A DNA stretch of 64,000 bases from Streptomyces cyaneus (GTDB lineage: Bacteria > Actinomycetota > Actinomycetes > Streptomycetales > Streptomycetaceae), in NCBI RefSeq assembly GCF_004028635.1, contig NZ_RQJW01000012.1, positions 248,001 to 312,000 on the forward strand. Direction: 5' to 3'. Below the pieces are notes generated by a model. It did not search any database and was not told the DNA's origin. It saw only the letters and a list, made by a program, of their open reading frames with translations. Both the position numbers and the translations under genes were made by a program. Below, piece by piece: positions 7,659-16,045 of the stretch (positions are counted from its first letter, which is position 1; every line of letters begins with the position of its first letter).

Positions 7659-9462
7659 GTTCCTCCACCGAGTCATGGCGTATGCGCTCGGACGGGATGC
7701 CGATTTCCCTCAGCGCGTCCACACCGCTGCGGATCATGCCAGGCGGTCCGGAGACGTAGGCGTCGTACTCGGTCCAGGGGCCGTACTCGCGTATGGCGTC
7801 GGGAAGCTGAAGCAGTCCATGCCGGTCCACTACTGGGCGGACCTCCAGCCAGGGATGGGACTGCTGGAGTCGGAGCATCGTGTCGATGTCGTACAGGTCC
7901 TGGTTGGTGCGGGCGCCGTAGAAGACCTCGACGGGTCGCCGTTCACCGTGCTCGGCGACGTCCTCGACCAGTGCCTTGATGGGTGCTATGCCGGTGCCTC
8001 CGCCCACGCAGAGCAGACCGCTGTCGGTGGTGTGGTCCACGGTCATCGACCCGGCCGGTGGGCCGAGCCGGATGATGTCCCCCGGCCGAGCGCGGTGCAC
8101 CAGCGCGTTGGAGACCCAGCCCGCCGGGACGGCCTTCACATGGAACGTCAGCAGGCCGTCGGAGCGGGGCGCGGAGGCGAAGGAGTAGTGCCGCCAGATC
8201 CGCGGCCACCAAGGCGTCTCCAGGCTCGTGTACTGCCCGGCGAGGAAGGGATAGGGCTGGTCGGGGCGGACGGTGACGACCGCGACGTCCGAGGTCCTGA
8301 GGTCGTGCGACACGACCTCCGCATACCACCAGGCGGGGGCGCGCAGTTCGTCCGCAGCCGCCGCGTCGATCATGACCTGCGAGATCGTCGTGTACGCCCG
8401 CACCCAGGCGGCCTCCATCTCCGCGTCCCAGACGCCGGCGGCGTACTTGTTCAGCGCGCCGATGAGGCACTCGCCGACGGCCGGGTAGTGCTCGGCCCGG
8501 GTGCCGTACTTGCGGTGGCCGCGGCCGAGGTTCTGCAGGTACTCGACGAGCACGGGCGTGTTGTCGATGTGCTCGGCCGCGGTGAGCAGGGCCTTCAGCA
8601 GCCGGTCGCGCTGGGTGTCCATCGCGGCCGGGAACAGGGAGCGCAGGTCGGGGTGGCGTACGAAGAGCAGCGCGTAGAAGTACGAGGTGACCTTGTCGGC
8701 CACGGGGGCGATCTCGGCCATCGTCCGGCGGATCAGGACGGCGTCCGGGGACGCGGGTCGGGCCGGGGCGGGGCGCTGAGTCGGTACGCGCAGCTGGGGG
8801 GAGGGTGGGGATATGGGGCTGGGGCCTGATATCGCCGAGTGGGCGGTGGTGGCCTGGGCGGCAGCGGAGGCAGGCGGCATTTGGCTTGGGGTTGAGGCAG
8901 GTGCGGCCGACTCTTGGGCCCTGGCCGCGGCGAGTCCGGGAGCGGGGGCAGGCGTCGACAGCGTGGGCGCGAGGGGTAGGTGACCCGGGGTCGGCGTGCC
9001 GGGCGTCGTTATCGCGGCCGGTGCCTCTCGCTCCGGGGTCGTCGTGCCATGGCTCGCGCGGTAGGCGTCGTCGGGGCCAGGCCCAGGGCGCCAGGTCGGG
9101 TCAGCGGCGGTGTTCGATGTGCGGCCGGGTTCGCCGAGGCCGTATCCGGGGCCGGCGGGCGCCCGTCCCGGGGCCGGGCGTGAGGCAGCGTCCGGTGTTC
9201 CGGGACCTGCGCCGGCGTCCGCCGCAGGGGTGGGCGCTGTCGGCCCGACCGTCGTGCCAGGCTGTGTGCCGTCCTGAGCCGACGGAGGCGTCTCGTCGCC
9301 CGTCGCCGTCCTGCCGACGGGGCGCATCGCGGCCAGGCGGCGGCCGTCGGCCGTCTCCTGTTCACTGCCCGGAGTCGTTGCCGGCTGCTTGCGCGGCGTG
9401 AACCAGCCGCCCCCGCCGCCGGAAGTGCCGTTGTCGGCCGACGTGGTGGTCGGAGCGTCCAT
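7639..9462 (-). CDS. Flavohaemoglobin-like protein with long disordered N-terminus
   Basis: A 607-residue protein in three parts. Residues 1 to about 230 are Pro/Ala/Thr-rich and low complexity. About 235-375 form a globin fold with the proximal haem His at 316 (GRGHRKYG). From about 380 comes a ferredoxin-NADP-reductase-like FAD/NAD(P) module with RHYSFAS (FAD), GGGTGIAPIKA (nucleotide) and YVSGPPGM. Flavohaemoglobins convert nitric oxide to nitrate using O2 and NADPH, so NO detoxification or redox sensing is the likely role. Usual family members are about 400 residues, making the 230-residue leader unusual. The ATG at 9462 is favoured over 9483. Confidence 0.85.
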   Translation of the reverse strand: MDAPTTTSADNGTSGGGGGWFTPRKQPATTPGSEQETADGRRLAAMRPVGRTATGDETPPSAQDGTQPGTTVGPTAPTPAADAGAGPGTPDAASRPAPGRAPAGPGYGLGEPGRTSNTAADPTWRPGPGPDDAYRASHGTTTPEREAPAAITTPGTPTPGHLPLAPTLSTPAPAPGLAAARAQESAAPASTPSQMPPASAAAQATTAHSAISGPSPISPPSPQLRVPTQRPAPARPASPDAVLIRRTMAEIAPVADKVTSYFYALLFVRHPDLRSLFPAAMDTQRDRLLKALLTAAEHIDNTPVLVEYLQNLGRGHRKYGTRAEHYPAVGECLIGALNKYAAGVWDAEMEAAWVRAYTTISQVMIDAAAADELRAPAWWYAEVVSHDLRTSDVAVVTVRPDQPYPFLAGQYTSLETPWWPRIWRHYSFASAPRSDGLLTFHVKAVPAGWVSNALVHRARPGDIIRLGPPAGSMTVDHTTDSGLLCVGGGTGIAPIKALVEDVAEHGERRPVEVFYGARTNQDLYDIDTMLRLQQSHPWLEVRPVVDRHGLLQLPDAIREYGPWTEYDAYVSGPPGMIRSGVDALREIGIPSERIRHDSVEELVATGD

Positions 9463-9889
9463 GGTGTGCCTCGCCTCGAACATCTTTCGGTCGGTCTGCG
9501 CACTTCCTCGGTCGGAAGGTGCCTGCTTCCCCCGCTACGGCTTGCTTTTCCCCGTTCGTTGCCGCGACCAATACGGCCACATTCAACCCGTATTCACACT
9601 CGGTACGGACAAGTAAGGCGAGAGTGTGACATTGGCCGCAGTACTCTCACCGCAGCATCCCACCGCGTGTGGGAGCCCCGGCCGCATACCCGTGAATGCG
9701 GGTCTTCGATCTCTCCGTCCCGTTAGGCTGCTTTGCCTTGCGCTCGGTCCGCACTGCGAGCCCGCGCCGGGAGTCTGCATCACAGCTCGGCCACGAACCG
9801 GAGTCGACCCTACCGGCCGATGCCCCGATCACAAGTCCCCCCTTCCTCCCTCACGAATTGCGCGGGCGTCGAACGCGTAATTCCTTCAA
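9463..9889. other. 427-bp intergenic region upstream of the globin gene
   Basis: Lies between the globin start and the 3' end of the HAD gene, both on the minus strand. Short open frames exist but lack ribosome sites and coding character. An 8-bp inverted repeat, TCACACTC (9594-9601) and GAGTGTGA (9622-9629), is the only structure noted and could be an operator. No gene is called. Confidence 0.45.
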
Positions 9890-10522
9890 TTACCGTCCGC
9901 TGCGCACCAATTCATATGCTTCCCACAGATCCATCCCTATGTAGGAGTGGGTCGCGAGTCCGGTCAGATGACCGTCGGCGTTGACGGCGACGGAGACCGG
10001 GACGGCTCCGAACAGGTCCTTGTCCGACAGCGAGTCGCCATAAGCGACGCAATCGGCCCGCTCCACCCCGAACTCCTCACACAGCCGGTCGGCGATGAGG
10101 ACCTTGGCCGCGGCACTGAGAACGCCTGCCGGGTCGACGGGCTCAGTGAAGGGCACTGCTGGAAAGCGGGAACCGTGCGCCGCGTGGGCGCCCCAGCCCG
10201 TCAGCCGCTCCACGAAGAAGGAGGGCGAGAGCGATATGACCGCGCAGTAGTCGCCCTGTCCCCTGATCTCCGCCCAGACCTCACGGATCCGGGCCAGCCA
10301 CGGAGCACCCTCGAAAGCGGCCGCCACATGGGCCTCGGTGAGATCCGCCCAGAGCGCGTGCACCCGCGCCGCATACTCAGGTGGCCCGATCAGCCCCGCC
10401 GAGATCTCCCGGTCGAGCGCCACGGTCTCGGCTTCCAACCCGAGTTGCCGCGAGATCTCCACGGGGGCGGAACTTCCATGCAGAAGGGTGCCGTCGAGGT
10501 CGAAGAGGTGAAGTCTTGCCAT
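9890..10522 (-). CDS. HAD-superfamily phosphatase (HAD-IB type)
   Basis: A 210-residue HAD hydrolase. Motif I is FDLDGTLLHG with nucleophile Asp8 and Asp10, motif II Ser is in AVISLSPSFF, and motif IV is YGDSLSDKDLF near the C-terminus. The layout resembles phosphoserine-phosphatase-like HAD-IB enzymes; the substrate is unknown. The frame continues upstream to 10675, but that extension translates a parS site (FHVKH), so the ATG at 10522 that opens motif I is the sensible start. No clear ribosome site precedes it. Confidence 0.82.
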   Translation of the reverse strand: MARLHLFDLDGTLLHGSSAPVEISRQLGLEAETVALDREISAGLIGPPEYAARVHALWADLTEAHVAAAFEGAPWLARIREVWAEIRGQGDYCAVISLSPSFFVERLTGWGAHAAHGSRFPAVPFTEPVDPAGVLSAAAKVLIADRLCEEFGVERADCVAYGDSLSDKDLFGAVPVSVAVNADGHLTGLATHSYIGMDLWEAYELVRSGR

Positions 10523-10626
10523 GGGGCAAGAGGCTAATCGGGTGTACCCGTCGCGCCCTTGGCCGGAGACGCCCTTGATGCTCGCTGGATACTCGCTCGC
10601 CTGCTGGACGCTAGCCGTTTCTCCAT

Positions 10627-10640
10627 GTTTCACGTGAAAC
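10627..10640. other. parS site
   Basis: Perfect GTTTCACGTGAAAC palindrome in the intergenic region between the divergent HAD and acetyltransferase genes. Confidence 0.9.
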
Positions 10641-10750
10641 ACGAGCGCCTGTAGGCACGCTGTGCGCCGTCCCACGACATGGCCAAAAGCTCGTACGTCT
10701 CTCCGGAAACGGCTGGACGACCAGGGCAGTAGTCAGACAGCCTGACCTGC

Positions 10751-11617
10751 GTGCCGACTCCTTCCCTCGCCGCTCTGCCCATCCGCCGTCTGACGCCTCG
10801 GGATCTCACCGCCTGCGCCGACTTGTCCGAGAATCGGGGCTGGCCCCGTGAGGAACACAAGTGGGGGTTCCTCCTCACAGCCGGGAAGGGCTACGGCATC
10901 GACGACCCCGACGGAGGGCTCGTCAGCGCCTGCGTCATCACGGAGTACGGGCCGCACGAACGCCTCGACCTGGGGGCCATCGGCATGGTCCTGGTCGCCG
11001 AGCGGCATTCCCGCCAGGGCATCGGGCGCCGCCTGATGCGTCATGTCGTCTCCGCAATGGGCACGACACCACTGACGATGCACGCGACCCCGAACGGTCA
11101 ACCGCTCTACGAGGAACTCGGATTCAAGGTCACCGGCCGGGCGGAGATGCTGTGCGGGCACTTCACGCCCGGCACCTCGGGGCCGTCGGTCGCCACGCGC
11201 GCGGCCACCGCCGAGGACCTCACCGCGATCCTGCGGCTCGACGAGGAGGTCTTCGGCGCCGATCGCACGCACATCATCACGCGGCTCCCCGCGTTCGCCG
11301 ACCAGCTGCGCGTCGCCGAGGAGAACGGCCGGATCATCGGATACGCGGGTGCCTGGCCCAACATGGACACGCAGGTCGTGGGCCCACTGATCGCCCGTGA
11401 CACGCAGACCGCCAAGGCGCTCATCGCCTCCCTCGCCGCCCACACCGACCGCCCGTTGCGCACCGACATCGACGTACGCCACGAGGAGCTCCTGACCTGG
11501 GCGAAGGAACACGGGCTGGCCTCCGTCGCCTTCAACGCGGTCATGACTTACGGCATCTCGGAACTGCCCGGCGACTGGACCCGGCGGTTCGCTCCGCTGA
11601 CGGTCGCGGCGGGCTGA
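10751..11617 (+). CDS. GNAT-family acetyltransferase, probably two tandem GNAT domains
   Basis: A 288-residue protein. The first half carries a clear acetyl-CoA loop (RHSRQGIGRRLM, residues about 84-95) and the following YEELGFKV. The second half (from about 140) is a weaker GNAT-like domain without an obvious pyrophosphate loop. Such tandem proteins acetylate small molecules or N-termini; the substrate is unknown. The start is the GTG at 10751; it has no good ribosome site, so a leaderless message or a slightly different start is possible. A strong terminator follows. Confidence 0.75.
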   Translation: MPTPSLAALPIRRLTPRDLTACADLSENRGWPREEHKWGFLLTAGKGYGIDDPDGGLVSACVITEYGPHERLDLGAIGMVLVAERHSRQGIGRRLMRHVVSAMGTTPLTMHATPNGQPLYEELGFKVTGRAEMLCGHFTPGTSGPSVATRAATAEDLTAILRLDEEVFGADRTHIITRLPAFADQLRVAEENGRIIGYAGAWPNMDTQVVGPLIARDTQTAKALIASLAAHTDRPLRTDIDVRHEELLTWAKEHGLASVAFNAVMTYGISELPGDWTRRFAPLTVAAG

Positions 11618-11629
11618 GACCTGCATGGG

Positions 11630-11660
11630 AAACGCCGGTCCCTGTCGGGGACCGGCGTTT
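11630..11660 (+). terminator. Hairpin terminator
   Basis: A perfect 13-bp stem (AAACGCCGGTCCC / GGGACCGGCGTTT) with a 5-nt loop, 12 bp past the acetyltransferase stop codon. Confidence 0.85.
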
Positions 11661-11763
11661 CGTCGTCGACGTTTTCGTAGCCGCCGTTCATAGGCGCCTT
11701 CATAGGCTCCGTTCGGAATTAGCGCTCGTAGTCGACAGCTTCGTTGTCGATGCTGGGGTGTCG

Positions 11764-12186
11764 TCAGGCGATTGCATCGATCGCGGCTGCCGCGAAGTGG
11801 TGGTCCTGCTCCGGTGCCCCGCCACCCACGCCGATCGCGCCGATCAGCCGGCCGTCCCGATGGATCGGCACACCCCCCGCGATGAACAGCAGCGGCCGGT
11901 CGAGCGCGGTGGGCAGGGTGTGGAAGAGGCCACCAGGCTGTACGGCCTCGATGAGATCGGCGGTGGGGGCGCCGAGTTGGAGTGCTGTGTAGGCCTTGCG
12001 GGTGCTGGTCTCCCCGGCGATCAGCACGGCTCGGTCGTCCCGTCGGAAGGCGAGCAGATGACCTCCGGCATCCAGGACCGTGACGCTGACGGTCACCCCG
12101 GCGGCCTCGGCGGCCCGGTGGGCTGCGGCGACGAGGACGTCGGCATCCTGAGTGGTCAGGGGAGCGACGGCGGTGGCAGTGCTCAT
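11764..12186 (-). CDS. GlcG/HbpS-family haem-binding-like protein
   Basis: A 140-residue protein of the GlcG/HbpS family: small alpha/beta proteins, some of which bind haem or act as redox sensors. The family features VTVLDAGGHLLAFRRDD and the Gly-rich GGVPIHRDGRLIGAIGVGGG are present. There is no signal peptide, unlike the secreted HbpS of S. reticuli. A ribosome site (AAGGAG) precedes the ATG. It lies 88 bp downstream of the MFS gene on the same strand, so the two may share a transcript under MarR control. Confidence 0.78.
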   Translation of the reverse strand: MSTATAVAPLTTQDADVLVAAAHRAAEAAGVTVSVTVLDAGGHLLAFRRDDRAVLIAGETSTRKAYTALQLGAPTADLIEAVQPGGLFHTLPTALDRPLLFIAGGVPIHRDGRLIGAIGVGGGAPEQDHHFAAAAIDAIA

Positions 12187-12274
12187 GAGCGGCTTCTCCT
12201 TGTCCTGTGGTGCTGAGGTGGGTTCTCAAGGCGCCGGATGTGCGGGGCGGCCCTGACCCCGCACGCAGGTCGGC

Positions 12275-13486
12275 TCAGTGATGTACGCCGACTCGCTGCT
12301 CGGTGGGCGCGGTGCCGGTGACGGGTGTGCTGGGGGACGCTCCCTCGCGGCGCTCCAGCGCGGCCGAGAGGAACGCGAGCATCAGCGCGGCCGCGGCCAG
12401 GGCGGCGCCGACCCAGTTGGGGGACGTGTAGCCGAAGCCCGCCCCGATGACGATGCCGCCGAGCCAGGCGGCGAGGGCGTTGCCGAGGTTGAAGGCGCCG
12501 ATGTTCACCGCCGAGGCCAGCGTCGGGGCGCCGTGGGCCTGGTCGAGGACGCGCTTCTGCAGCGGCGGAACGGTGGCGAAGCCCAGGGCGCCGATCAACG
12601 TGATGGTGACGGCCGCGAGGACCTTGTTCTGGGCTGTGAGCGTGAAGAGCGCGAGCACGACGGCGAGGGCGCCCAGGGAGACGTACAGCATGGGCATCAG
12701 CGCGCGGTCGGCGTACTTGCCCCCGATGAGGTTGCCGCCGACCATGCCGAGCCCGAAGAGGACCAGCAGCCAGGTGACGGAGCCGTCGGCGAAGCCGGCA
12801 ACGTGGGTCATCATCGGCGCGATGTAGGTGATGGCCGCGAAGACGCCGCCGAAGCCGAGAACCGTCAACGCCATGGCGAGCAGGACCTGGGCGTTCTTGA
12901 ATGCGGCCAGCTCGTGGCGCAGGCGCACCCCCTGCGGCTGGGGCAGGTCGGGGACGAGCTTGGCGATGCCGACCAGGCCGACGACGCCGAGGGCGGCGAC
13001 GATGCCGAAGGTGACGCGCCAGCCGGCGGACTGCCCGACGAAGGTTCCCAGCGGGACGCCGACGACATTGGCGACGGTCAGGCCGGTGAACATCATCGCG
13101 ATGGCCCCGGCCTTCTTGTCCGGGGCGACCAGGTCGGCTGCGACGACCGAGCCGATGCCGAAGAAGGCACCGTGGGCGAGCGAGGCGACCACACGGCCGA
13201 CCAGCATGACCCCGAAGGCGGGGGCGAGAGCGGACAGGAGGTTGCCGGCGATGAACAGTCCCATCAGCAGCATCAGCATCCGCTTGCGGGAGACCTTGGT
13301 GCCGAGCACGGTCATCAGGGGAGCGCCGAGGACCACACCGAGCGCGTAGCCGGTCACGAGCAGCCCCGCTGTGGGGATGGAGACCCCGAAGTCGCCCGCG
13401 ACCTCGGGCAGCAAGCCCATGATCACGAACTCGGTCGTTCCGATTCCGAAGGCCCCGATCGCGAGGGCCAGAAGCGCGAGAGGCAT
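12275..13486 (-). CDS. MFS transporter (drug-efflux type)
   Basis: A 403-residue, 12-helix major facilitator protein of the DHA1/AraJ type, opening with the typical GAFGIGTTEFVIMGLLPEVA and carrying the loop motif after helix 2 (GAPLMTVLGTKVSRKRML). Likely a proton-driven exporter; the substrate is unknown. It is divergent from a MarR regulator, the classical arrangement for a regulator controlling an efflux pump. The start at 13486 opens helix 1; an upstream ATG at 13528 adds a non-conserved leader. Confidence 0.87.
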   Translation of the reverse strand: MPLALLALAIGAFGIGTTEFVIMGLLPEVAGDFGVSIPTAGLLVTGYALGVVLGAPLMTVLGTKVSRKRMLMLLMGLFIAGNLLSALAPAFGVMLVGRVVASLAHGAFFGIGSVVAADLVAPDKKAGAIAMMFTGLTVANVVGVPLGTFVGQSAGWRVTFGIVAALGVVGLVGIAKLVPDLPQPQGVRLRHELAAFKNAQVLLAMALTVLGFGGVFAAITYIAPMMTHVAGFADGSVTWLLVLFGLGMVGGNLIGGKYADRALMPMLYVSLGALAVVLALFTLTAQNKVLAAVTITLIGALGFATVPPLQKRVLDQAHGAPTLASAVNIGAFNLGNALAAWLGGIVIGAGFGYTSPNWVGAALAAAALMLAFLSAALERREGASPSTPVTGTAPTEQRVGVHH

Positions 13487-13538
13487 GAAGGGATGCACCT
13501 TCCAGAAGATTGCATGAGCGCTTAACAAGTGAAGACAA

Positions 13539-13563
13539 TACTTGCAGGCGCATTATACTTGCA
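13539..13563. promoter_or_regulatory. Direct repeats and promoter-like sequence between MFS and MarR genes
   Basis: TACTTGCA occurs at 13539-13546 and again at 13556-13563, 17 bp apart, the second copy overlapping a CTTGCAAG palindrome. A TATAAT hexamer for the MFS direction (complement of 13552-13557) sits between the copies. The position suggests a MarR operator overlapping the MFS promoter. Confidence 0.55.
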
Positions 13564-13626
13564 AGCGCGGACTATTTCGCTTCTGCCCTAATCTTGCTTC
13601 AGCCGCTCCGGGACGGAGGAAACGCC

Positions 13627-14085
13627 ATGACCGCCACGGACCCCACGCTCACCGCCCTCGCCCAGGGCTGGTGCGCCCTCTCCCTGCTCCACGGGAGGAT
13701 CGAGGCGCACATCGAGCGCGCCCTGCAGACCGGGCACGACCTGAGCGTGCGCGAGTACTCCCTGCTCGACGTACTCAGCCGCCAGCACGACGGTGAAGGC
13801 GGGCACCTGCAGATGAAACAGGTCGCCGACGCCGTCGTCCTCAGCCAGAGCGCCACCACCCGGCTCGTCACCCGCCTGGAAGACCGCGGCCTGCTCTCCC
13901 GCTACCTCTGCCCCACCGACCGCCGCGGCATCTACACCGACGTCACCGAAGCAGGCCTCAACCTCCTCGAAGAAGCCCGCCCCACCAACGACACAGCCCT
14001 GCGCCAGGCCCTCGACCAAGCCGCGCAAAACCCCGAACTGGCCCCACTGGTCCGGGCCGTGGAGACACTTCGCGCACCCGCATAA
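13627..14085 (+). CDS. MarR-family transcriptional regulator
   Basis: A 152-residue MarR protein with helical dimerisation ends and a winged helix-turn-helix (VADAVVLSQSATTRLVTRLE, about residues 65-84, then the DRRG wing). MarR proteins usually repress a divergent efflux gene until a small ligand binds. Here the divergent gene is the MFS transporter, and repeated TACTTGCA elements lie between them. A strong ribosome site GGAGGAAAC precedes the ATG. The next gene, an acetyltransferase, starts 9 bp after its stop. Confidence 0.9.
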   Translation: MTATDPTLTALAQGWCALSLLHGRIEAHIERALQTGHDLSVREYSLLDVLSRQHDGEGGHLQMKQVADAVVLSQSATTRLVTRLEDRGLLSRYLCPTDRRGIYTDVTEAGLNLLEEARPTNDTALRQALDQAAQNPELAPLVRAVETLRAPA

Positions 14086-14094
14086 GGTGCAAGC

Positions 14095-14547
14095 ATGGGA
14101 GATCTTGAAATACGAGCTGCCGTCGCCGATGACATCCCCGCGATCGTCGGCATGCTCGCGGACGATCCACTGGGCGCCCAGCGCGAGTCACCGGACGACG
14201 TGACGCCTTACCTGGCCGCGCTCGAGCGACTCAGCAGGGACCCGAACCAGCACCTGGTCGTCGCGGTGCGTGAAGATCGCGTTGTCGGCACGCTCCAGCT
14301 CACGATCATTCCGGGGCTGTCCCGCAGGGGCGCGACCCGCTCCATCATCGAAGCTGTGCGCATCCACGCCGATGAGCGCGGCAGCGGCCTGGGCACTCAG
14401 CTCATCGAGTGGGCGGTCGCCGAATCCAGGCGCCAGAACTGCCAGTTGGTACAGCTGACCTCCGACAACACCCGTACAGACGCCCACCGCTTCTATGAGC
14501 GGCTCGGTTTCACGGCCTCGCACGTGGGCTTCAAGCTCCCGCTGTGA
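14095..14547 (+). CDS. GNAT-family acetyltransferase
   Basis: A 150-residue single-domain GNAT protein with the acetyl-CoA pyrophosphate loop ERGSGLGTQLI (about residues 94-104) and the C-terminal AHRFYERLGF motif. The substrate is unknown; the sequence resembles small PhnO/RimI-like acetyltransferases. It starts 9 bp after the MarR gene and is probably co-transcribed with it. Its transcript ends in a palindrome that is also a parS site. Confidence 0.85.
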   Translation: MGDLEIRAAVADDIPAIVGMLADDPLGAQRESPDDVTPYLAALERLSRDPNQHLVVAVREDRVVGTLQLTIIPGLSRRGATRSIIEAVRIHADERGSGLGTQLIEWAVAESRRQNCQLVQLTSDNTRTDAHRFYERLGFTASHVGFKLPL

Positions 14548-14555
14548 CACGGCGA

Positions 14556-14583
14556 AGCGCCTGTTTCACGTGAAACAGGCGCT
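14556..14583. terminator. 28-bp perfect palindrome: terminator containing parS
   Basis: A perfect 28-bp palindrome lies between two convergent genes, so the transcript can fold into a stem in either direction. Its core is parS. It is 9 bp past the acetyltransferase stop codon and 11 bp from the serine hydrolase stop. Confidence 0.75.
14563..14576. other. parS site
   Basis: Perfect GTTTCACGTGAAAC at the centre of the 28-bp palindrome. Confidence 0.92.
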
Positions 14584-14593
14584 CACCGGGCGG

Positions 14594-15985
14594 TCAGAAC
14601 GAGCCGGCCCCCCGCCATCCGTCGGGATCCACGCCGCCCGGCACGGCAGCCCCCTCGTCGTACGGCTGACGCGTGAAGACGAACGACCCGAGGTCCAGAT
14701 GGTCCACGGCGCCGTTCGGGCGTCGTACGGCCCTCAGGAGCTCGCCTGCGTAGTAGCCCTCCAAGCCCGTCCATGTGCCGTCACCGTTGGCCCGGAACCG
14801 GGAACGGCGCCCCTTGCCGGACAACGGCTCCAGTGAGACGAGTCCGTCCGCGGTCAACCGCAGGGCGAAGGCATGAGTCCCCCAGTACCACTGACCCGCC
14901 AACTCCAGGTCCTTTGCCTCGTTTTCGGGCATCGGCCGCCATGGCTCGGGGATGCGGGGCTCTGCCTCGGCGACGATGCGGACGAGGTCGGCGGCGACGA
15001 GGGAGACCAGCGGACCAGACGTGCAGTTGGCGAGCACCACGGCTGCGACATCGTCCTCCACGCTGAGCATCAGACTCGCCAGGAAACCCGGCAACGATCC
15101 GCCGTGCCCCACGAGCAGCCGTCCGTCCCTGTACTGGATCTGCAGACCGAGGCCGTACGCCGCACCATCCACCACGTCACCAGCCTCGGGCGGTGCTGCG
15201 GGCGTTCGCATCTCCCGCAGGGTCTCGCCGCTCAGCACCCGATCGTCGCCCTTGGCCAGGCAGACGGCGAACCGCGCCAAGTCGGCGGTCGTCGACCACA
15301 GTTGACCAGCCGACGCCATCAGGCCGAGATCTTCGACGGGCTCGGGAAGCATCACGTCGGCCCAGGGATGCACCGCCCAGCCTCCGGCGTGCGGCGCCTG
15401 CGGTCGCATACTCGTGCGGTTCAGACCCAGGGGTTCGAGCACTTCACGCCGGAGTACGTCCTCCCAGGAAGCCCCGCGCAGCTCCTCGACCAGCGCGCCC
15501 AGCAGCGTATAGCCGGGGTTCGAGTAGTGGAATCGACGGCCGGACGGATGCAGGACCGGCTGCTCACCCAGGACGTCGGAGAGCTCAGGCCGCAGTGATG
15601 CGGGGCTGCGCTCCCACCAGGGTCCCGGCGTCTCGGCTGCCAGCCCACTCGTGTGCGCCAGCAGCTCGGCGATGGTGGCCTCCCCCACGCCCGTGCCCGG
15701 CAGATGCTTCTCGAGCGGGTCACCGAGATCGAGCAAACCCTCGTCGCGCAGTCGCAGGACGAGAACAGCGGTGAAGGTCTTGGTGATCGAGCCGATGCGG
15801 TATTGCACGTTCTCGTCCGGCCCGTGCCCGTCCACCGAGGTGCGCGAGCCGTGCCACACCGTCCGGCCGTCCCGTACGACAGCGGCGACCAATGAGGGCG
15901 CGCGCCCCTCGGCCTGGGCCACGGCGATGCGGTGCAGCAGCGCTCGGCGCGTGGTGGGGAGCAGCTCTTCCTGAGATGTCGTCAT
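14594..15985 (-). CDS. Serine hydrolase of the beta-lactamase/class C PBP family
   Basis: A 463-residue protein with the active-site S-x-x-K at Ser66-Lys69 (GSITKTF), the Y-x-N motif as YSNPGY, and the third motif GHGGSLPG. These place it in the class C beta-lactamase / DD-peptidase / esterase clan. No N-terminal signal peptide is visible, so a cytoplasmic esterase or peptidase is more likely than a secreted beta-lactamase. A C-terminal lipocalin-like extension from about residue 360 is common in this subgroup. The start at 15985 follows a GGTGGACTGGGG ribosome site. Confidence 0.85.
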   Translation of the reverse strand: MTTSQEELLPTTRRALLHRIAVAQAEGRAPSLVAAVVRDGRTVWHGSRTSVDGHGPDENVQYRIGSITKTFTAVLVLRLRDEGLLDLGDPLEKHLPGTGVGEATIAELLAHTSGLAAETPGPWWERSPASLRPELSDVLGEQPVLHPSGRRFHYSNPGYTLLGALVEELRGASWEDVLRREVLEPLGLNRTSMRPQAPHAGGWAVHPWADVMLPEPVEDLGLMASAGQLWSTTADLARFAVCLAKGDDRVLSGETLREMRTPAAPPEAGDVVDGAAYGLGLQIQYRDGRLLVGHGGSLPGFLASLMLSVEDDVAAVVLANCTSGPLVSLVAADLVRIVAEAEPRIPEPWRPMPENEAKDLELAGQWYWGTHAFALRLTADGLVSLEPLSGKGRRSRFRANGDGTWTGLEGYYAGELLRAVRRPNGAVDHLDLGSFVFTRQPYDEGAAVPGGVDPDGWRGAGSF

Positions 15986-16045
15986 GCCCCCAGTCCACCC
16001 TGGTGGACTCTCTGGAGTCGAGCGCATATCCCCGGGTGATGTGGA

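Noticed and set aside
10523..10675. N-terminal extension of the HAD gene with FHVKH
   Set aside because: FHVKH is translated parS DNA; motif I of the enzyme begins at the internal ATG.
10733..12229. 498-codon minus-strand frame opposite the acetyltransferase
   Set aside because: Overlaps a clear GNAT gene and a terminator, and has no recognisable motif.
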